From: Brachycybe producta
Taxonomy: Eukaryota > Arthropoda > Diplopoda > Playtdesmida > Andrognathidae
Direction of reading: 5' to 3'
DNA length: 64,000 nt
Assembly: GCA_036925085.1 (NCBI GenBank)
Contig: JAUPFP010000004.1
Location: 2,742,001-2,806,000, forward strand
The stretch's first letter is position 1. Each line of letters opens with the position of its first letter. This document shows, piece by piece, positions 59,091 through 64,000 of the stretch. A program made the translations under genes and the position numbers. Below the pieces are notes generated by a model, which saw only the letters and a list, made by a program, of their open reading frames with translations, ran no database searches and was not told where the DNA came from.

Positions 59091-60318
59091 ATCTAAAAAT
59101 ATTAAATTTTCTATTTCCTTAAACATTAAAACAATAAAATGACGTTTTATTAACATGAAACTGTTATAATTTATAAAGAATTTAATTAAGAAATATTATC
59201 AAAATACTTTTAGAACAGTTGCGCCTACTATTCTAGTTTCTAATAAACTTTGAATTGTTTTCTTAAATTAGCTTCCCAAAAAAAAAAAGCTAAAAAGTAC
59301 TGTTTCTGTACCTTAATGTTTTTTCCTGAGACCCTTCTACATATTTTAAACAGTCTTGTTTCCTAAATGAAAATAAACCCACATCAGACAGACATTGACT
59401 TTTGTTAAACTATGAATATTAAAAACAAAACAATAAAACATGTTATGAATAAAAATATAATAAAGAAGAATTGTCTGCTTGTTTTGATGGATCCACAGTA
59501 AAATTTATTTGCAAATAAAAAACAGAAAAAAGTCCATGTCCTGCATTTCATATTAGATGTATCCAAGGACAAGTAGAAATTCTCTCAATTGTAATAATCG
59601 AAACAAAGGAAATAGAAAGGAAAAAACCCCTTCTTTGGTATTAACTGTTCTATATAAATACAACATCAGTTCATAAAGGTTTCACGATATTTGAGTGTGA
59701 TGGTTAGAATATAGAATGAGAATTCAAAGTAAAACTTGACAATATACATTTTTATTGTAGAATTACACCTGTGAGGTCATGGCTCACAGGTAGAAAAATC
59801 ACTAATCTTCTCTATTCCTGTGCCATTACACAGTGAGAAATTTTTTCTTAGTCAGTCCTATTTTAAAATATCAATTTATCAAATTAGTTAAAAAAACAAT
59901 ACAATAACATTTGTATTATTCACTTGTCAAAAAATAACTTATAGGGCTTATTTTAAATTGTATATCAAATTATCAATCAATAATTATTTAAATCCGCTTC
60001 TAAATTCGAGCCGCATTATTTCCATGATAATTTTAAAGCATGCTAAATTTGTGTATTTTTCACCCCCGTTTTAAAATACAGGTAACCTTCTTGAATAAAA
60101 GTTGAAGGTGAATTCAAAAGAAAGGACCCACACAATGTATTAGGGTCCTTATTTTTAACTTCCTTCCCTAAAGGTAAAAACACGGATAACATAATAGACA
60201 AAAAAAGTGAAAGCAAAACAACAAGGGGAACAAGTTATAAATATAGAAACACTTAAAAATATATTCTTCTTAAAGGTCATTTAGGGTCACAGGTATGTTT
60301 GTAAACAAACCTAGGGCC

Positions 60319-60326
60319 TATATAAA
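60319..60326 (+). promoter_or_regulatory. TATA box, Gly-rich gene A
   Basis: TATATAAA lies 128 bp before the ATG at 60447. No other promoter element was assigned. Confidence 0.6.
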
Positions 60327-60446
60327 CCTGCTAAAACTGACTTAAAAAAACTAACAGCAAGCAGTTTGCATTTTCAAGCTAAACTTGCTGAAAAAACCTC
60401 TCAACATAGTTATTTTTTTAGAACATAGAAATAACAAACATAAAAC

Positions 60447-60898
60447 ATGTTTAAAATGGTAAATGCACTAATTATCTAAATGTTGTGGTAGAAATTTATA
60501 AAAATTATTCTTTTCAGGTATTTTTTGTAATGGTTTTATGTCTATTGGGGGCATCTGTTGCAAATGTTTTAATTGGATCAACCATAACACCAAAGACTTT
60601 ATTTAGCACCAGTACCACTGTCACAGAGGCTAACCAGGGTCAGAATGAAACATTTCCTGGTGTTGTTGCTACTGCTGCTGCTGCTGGTGTTCCCATAGAA
60701 GAAGATTTGGAAGCAGCTGGTTCAGCATATCGTGGTTACTATAGACCTGGTTATGGAGGATATAGACCTGGTTATGGAGGCTATCGACCCGGAGGATATG
60801 GAGGATTTCCTAATAGTTATGGGTTTGGAGGTTATGGCAATCCACTCTGGGGTTATGGAGGATATTATAGAAGACCATTTGGAGGATATCGATATTAA
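60447..60898 (+). CDS. secreted Gly/Tyr-rich protein A
   Basis: Not recognised as a named family. Exon 1 (60447-60458) encodes only MFKM. After GTAAAT, exon 2 (60518-60898) continues VFFVMVLCLLGASVA, so the signal peptide is split by a phase-0 intron. The mature part of the 131-residue product starts with a Thr-rich stretch (one NET glycosylation sequon), then has an Ala run and an acidic segment (IEEDLEAAG). It ends in a Gly/Tyr/Arg-rich tail with three RPGYGGY/RPGGYGG repeats and a terminal GYRY. A 3' UTR intron is likely (60912-60994), with AATAAA at 61065. The composition suits a cuticle, cement, silk-like or antimicrobial secreted product; the sequence cannot tell which. Confidence 0.85.
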
Positions 60899-61402
60899 AT
60901 TTTAAAAAAAGGTAAATTTTAGTTGATAGTTTTTAACAAAGTTCACTTGTTTTATTTTATTATCAAGTTCTAATTAACTTTTTTTATGTTATAGTTGCAA
61001 CTTGCATGGACTGATACATGTGGAAGGAACATGCGACTCCCAATATTAAATCTCATTCTTCATTAATAAAAATTCATTAAAATTGTAAACTGCATCTTGA
61101 ATGAATAAATGTTTTTTTTTTTAATCTGGAGTATTTTTTTTATCTCAAATTGAAAAAAATGGGTTGTAGCAAACAACATTTTCAAGAAATTCAACAATTA
61201 TTTATCAGAAAGTAATTACCAAAAAAAATATACGGGTTTGAAAAAAAATAAAACAATGAAATATATCACAAATATGAACAGCATTTTGAAAAGTATTGAA
61301 AAATTATCTTTTCATAAACATGATATAATACAGATTAATTCATTCAATTAAAAGTCCTATTATTTTAAAATAAAATTCATAGAATTATTTCAAAAATGCC
61401 CT

Positions 61403-61684
61403 TTAAGATCCTCCTCCTCCTCCTCCCACACGATGTCCATCAGGAACATCACTTAAAAACCTTCTGATGTCATTCTGTTTATCCCCACATTTAACCAAAT
61501 CCCTAAATATACCCTTAAGGGCTGTGTGGAAATAGACACAAAATAAAACTGACAAGGTCACAAGGGCTAATAAGAACCCATGAAGGACACCACTGCATAT
61601 AAAAGGGCATGTCCAAACTGACCACTGTCCAAAACCAAACACAATAGTAGAAAGTTTATTCGTATCAATATTCTAGTTGTGAAG
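61403..61684 (-). CDS. possible exon of a small membrane protein
   Basis: On the minus strand, after a possible acceptor (...AACTAG) near 61685, an open frame reads NIDTNKLSTIVFGFGQW and continues to a Gly-rich end (RVGGGGGGS, stop). It includes a hydrophobic segment (HGFLLALVTLSVLFCVYF) followed by a charged tail (LKGIFRDLVKCGDKQNDIRR). The composition looks protein-like and the frame is longer than chance would favour in such AT-rich DNA. I found no partner exon, and it overlaps the TATA box of Gly-rich gene B on the other strand. It could be a terminal exon, a pseudogene piece or chance. Confidence 0.35.
61598..61605 (+). promoter_or_regulatory. TATA box, Gly-rich gene B
   Basis: TATAAAAG lies 91 bp before the ATG at 61689. 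Confidence 0.6.
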
Positions 61685-61688
61685 AAAA

Positions 61689-62055
61689 ATGGGAATGGAT
61701 AATACAAAACTGGTAAGTGCGTTAACATTTATTCTAACAAGTGTAATAACATATAGTGAAATTGTAAAATAACTAATTTTGCTTTCTCTTCAAATAGTTC
61801 AATTTTGTCTTTCTTTCTAGTGACCATTTTTATTTATCATTTTAGATTTTAGTTCTTGTTGCCATAATGGCACTATTGGCGTTAGCTTTTGCCCAAGTGT
61901 CATCTGTTCGTGACACTAAGGAAGATCTCGACACTTCAAGCACATTCTGGTTGAAACCCTGGCTTTATGGTAGCTATTATGGAGGATGGGGTGGTTATGT
62001 TGGTTGGAATGGATGGAATAGACCGTGGGGTTATGAATATGGTTATGGACGATAA
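61689..62055 (+). CDS. secreted Gly/Trp/Tyr-rich protein B
   Basis: Not recognised. Exon 1 (61689-61712) encodes MGMDNTKL. Exon 2 (61846-62055) continues ILVLVAIMALLALAFA|QVSS, again splitting a signal peptide with a phase-0 intron. The product is 77 residues. After cleavage there is an acidic/Ser-Thr segment (RDTKEDLDTSSTF) and then an aromatic Gly-rich tail with five or more Trp (KPWLYGSYYGGWGGYVGW..., ending EYGYGR). A probable 3' UTR intron runs from about 62067 to 62160, and AATAAA lies at 62298. The short acidic piece followed by an aromatic Gly-rich tail resembles gene A. Confidence 0.83.
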
Positions 62056-62845
62056 TACAATAAATGTAACGGGTAGCTAACTAATAATATCAATTATTTG
62101 ATACTACTAGAAATGACAATATATCTAATGCGCACTAACTGTCTTTGTTTCGGTTTTAGATGCAAAGTGGAAACCAACTGGATATAATTACTAGGATCTC
62201 TAAAAATAAGCCATTATTTTGACATCAAAATACTCAAACCAGACAGTACATTCAAAATAATAGCATTTGTTGTATTCAAAAATAAGTTTTGTAAAAGAAT
62301 AAATGATCTATTAAAAATAAAATACTTTCTCACACTGTTACTGTTTTGATAAATTATAATTTAGAAAATTTGTATTTAAAAAAAAAAGTTTCAAACCAAG
62401 GTGAAAGCGACAAAAAACTATTGTTCACAATGAAAAGACCAACCAAATCCGAGTAAACATTTTTTAAAACCAATCACAGAAATCTGCAAATGAAAAATAA
62501 ATCCGGAAAATCATGATGCATAAAAAGACGATTAGTAAAATTTAAAAAAAATACTGTAAATATCTTTTATGTTAAACCTTTTTTAAATTTCATAATTAAA
62601 CTATATAAAACATACATTTTATCTAATTTTGTAGTGTAATTTCCCAAATTACTTTAATTTGTCTAAATTTCTATGAAAAGTTTTACTGTTCAAATGGATC
62701 CAAGAATATAAAAGGCAACGTGTTATTTGGAAAAAACCAAATAAACATACTTCAGCTGAAAAGGAAAAGTAATCATGAAACTTAATTTCGTTATGCTTAT
62801 GCAACAAGGTCGACTTCATGCAAAAACAGCCAAACACTGAGTACA

Positions 62846-62852
62846 TATAAAG
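62846..62852 (+). promoter_or_regulatory. TATA box, Gly-rich gene C
   Basis: TATAAAG lies 72 bp before the ATG at 62918. A second candidate, TATAAAAG at 62707, is 211 bp upstream. The nearer one gives spacing more like genes A and B. Confidence 0.45.
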
Positions 62853-62917
62853 ACTAACCGAGACTTCAAACCTACATCATTAATGAAATCAATTGATGTT
62901 CCATTAGAACTAGAAAC

Positions 62918-63918
62918 ATGAACATGAAGAACTTGGTAAAAAAACAGCCACATTCAACAACAGCCCAATAAAAACCAACTAACTATTAATATAAAAATCT
63001 CATTCTAGGCAATTGTAATTCTTGCAGTTGCTGCAGTGGTCATTGTTTCAGGTCAGTATGCAAGAGGAAGTAGCAATTATGGAACACATGGAGCTGGCAT
63101 GAGTGGAAACTATGGCTCAAGTGGCAATCCGCAAGGATATGGTAAAAGAAGGTTACAATGGTCAAAAATGTGCAAAGCAATATATTCTGTATTATAATGC
63201 AGATAATACCTATGGAAGAGGTAGCAACACAGGAGGATATGGAAATGGAGGAGGGTACAGTGGTGGACAAACTGGAGGAGGGTACAGTGGTGGACAAACT
63301 GGAGGAGGGTACAGTGGTGGACAAACTGGAGGAGGGTACGGTGGTGGACAAACTGGAGGAGGGTACGGTGGTGGACAAACTGGAGGAGGGTACAGTGGGG
63401 GACAAACTGGAGGAGGGTACAGTGGGGGACAAACTGGAGGAGGCTACAGTGGTAGACAAACAGGTGGAGGAGGGTACAGTGGTGGAGGACCAGGAAGTGG
63501 AGGCGGATACAGTGGGGGCCAAACTGGAGGCGGATACAGTGGTGGCCAATCTGGAGGCGGATACAGTGGTGGCCAATCTGGAGGCGGATACAGTGGTGGC
63601 CAACCTGGAGGTGGATACAGTGGTGGACAAACTGGAAGCGGATATAGTGGTGGCTCTACTGGCACCAGTGGCCATGGTACTGGAAGATATGGTAACAGTC
63701 CCTTTGGAAGAGGAGGTAACATACCAAGTGGTGCCAACGTTGGCACACAAACTGGTGGAGAATACATTGTTAAAGGACCTGGAGGTCCACAAGGCACTGA
63801 AAATCATGGTACTAGCAGATATGGTAATAGCCCCTTTGGAAGAGGTGGAAGTGGACAAATTCCGGCTGGTGAAACCATTCCAGTTGGTGGAAGCATTGGC
63901 GGTTCTTACGGGAAATAA
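62918..63918 (+). CDS. secreted Gly-rich repeat protein C
   Basis: Not recognised. Exons are 62918-62935 (MNMKNL), 63009-63141 and 63203-63918, all in phase, for 288 residues. The signal peptide is MNMKNLAIVILAVAAVVIVSG, with likely cleavage before QYARG. After a Gly/Ser/Asn/Tyr segment comes a tandem 9-residue repeat, GGGYSGGQT and variants, about 14 copies encoded by a 27-bp DNA repeat (about 63240-63660). The C-terminus holds a duplicated module: GHGTGRYGNSPFGRGG and then NHGTSRYGNSPFGRGG. The second intron is only 61 bp, and its removal is required to reach the repeat frame. There are no Cys in the mature chain. AATAAA overlaps the stop codon. A structural, adhesive or antimicrobial secreted role is possible; none is shown. 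Confidence 0.85.
63240..63660. repeat. 27-bp coding tandem repeat
   Basis: The unit is GGAGGAGGGTACAGTGGTGG followed by ACAAACT, in-frame within Gly-rich protein C. Units fall into blocks sharing silent changes (GGAGGAGGGTACAG versus GGAGGCGGATACAG), a sign of repeated local duplication. Confidence 0.95.
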
Positions 63919-64000
63919 ATACAAAAACGTATACTGAATTGTTGATGTATATAAATTTTTGTATATCATTTTTGTTTAAAACTTTGGGTGTGATTTGAAT

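Larger units (their letters stand above)
57904..60318. other. region between PREP and the Gly-rich cluster
   Basis: It should contain the PREP promoter and 5' UTR near its left edge; I could not assign a core promoter. It holds a CTCF-like motif (58255-58266), two mariner-like CAGGGTG ends (about 58304 and 58674) and a family A foldback element (58750-59090). No gene is supported. Confidence 0.5.

Noticed and set aside
63040-63969. 309-residue Ser/Thr-rich minus-strand frame, a Glu/Val-rich plus-strand frame and a Pro/Leu-rich minus frame
   Set aside because: These are shadows of the Gly-rich repeat of protein C. The GGX repeat keeps other frames open.

Overview
The window is AT-rich animal DNA with spliced genes. 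It is almost certainly from an arthropod: it carries a Spätzle-family Toll ligand, degenerate TTAGG-type repeats and spliceosomal introns, many of them only about 60-95 bp long. I cannot fix the order; a chelicerate or crustacean is as likely as an insect. Gene models were built by hand from splice signals, reading phase and remembered family sequences, and no search was run.

Layout. (1) 2220-13405 (+): a gene of 11-12 coding exons for a protein of about 2,300 residues that I do not recognise. It has coiled coils, two copies of a SKWTKVK motif and a long Ser/Thr-rich tail. (2) 13.5-23.9 kb: gene-poor DNA with miniature inverted-repeat elements (MITEs), one long palindrome and a GC-richer island that may be an LTR-element remnant. 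(3) 23944-35599 (+): a Spätzle-5-like cystine-knot ligand whose first coding exon (11 codons) lies 7.8 kb upstream of the rest. (4) 36.3-40.5 kb: repeats, including a 32-bp array that inverts on itself and surrounds TTAGG-like DNA. (5) 41481-50196 (+): glutamate-cysteine ligase catalytic subunit, 16 exons. (6) 52743-57903 (-): prolyl endopeptidase, 18 exons, tail-to-tail with GCLC. (7) 60447-63918 (+): three small secreted Gly/Tyr-rich protein genes in tandem. Each has a TATA box and a tiny first coding exon.

The ligase (glutathione synthesis), peptidase (cytosolic peptide breakdown) and Spätzle ligand (Toll signalling) are ordinary conserved genes with no evident joint pathway. The least ordinary parts are the Gly-rich trio, the unidentified coiled-coil protein, and the density of foldback MITEs. 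One MITE family carries a splice-acceptor-like motif in its arms and nearly fills two introns. Three CTCF-like motifs lie around the GCLC-PREP block.
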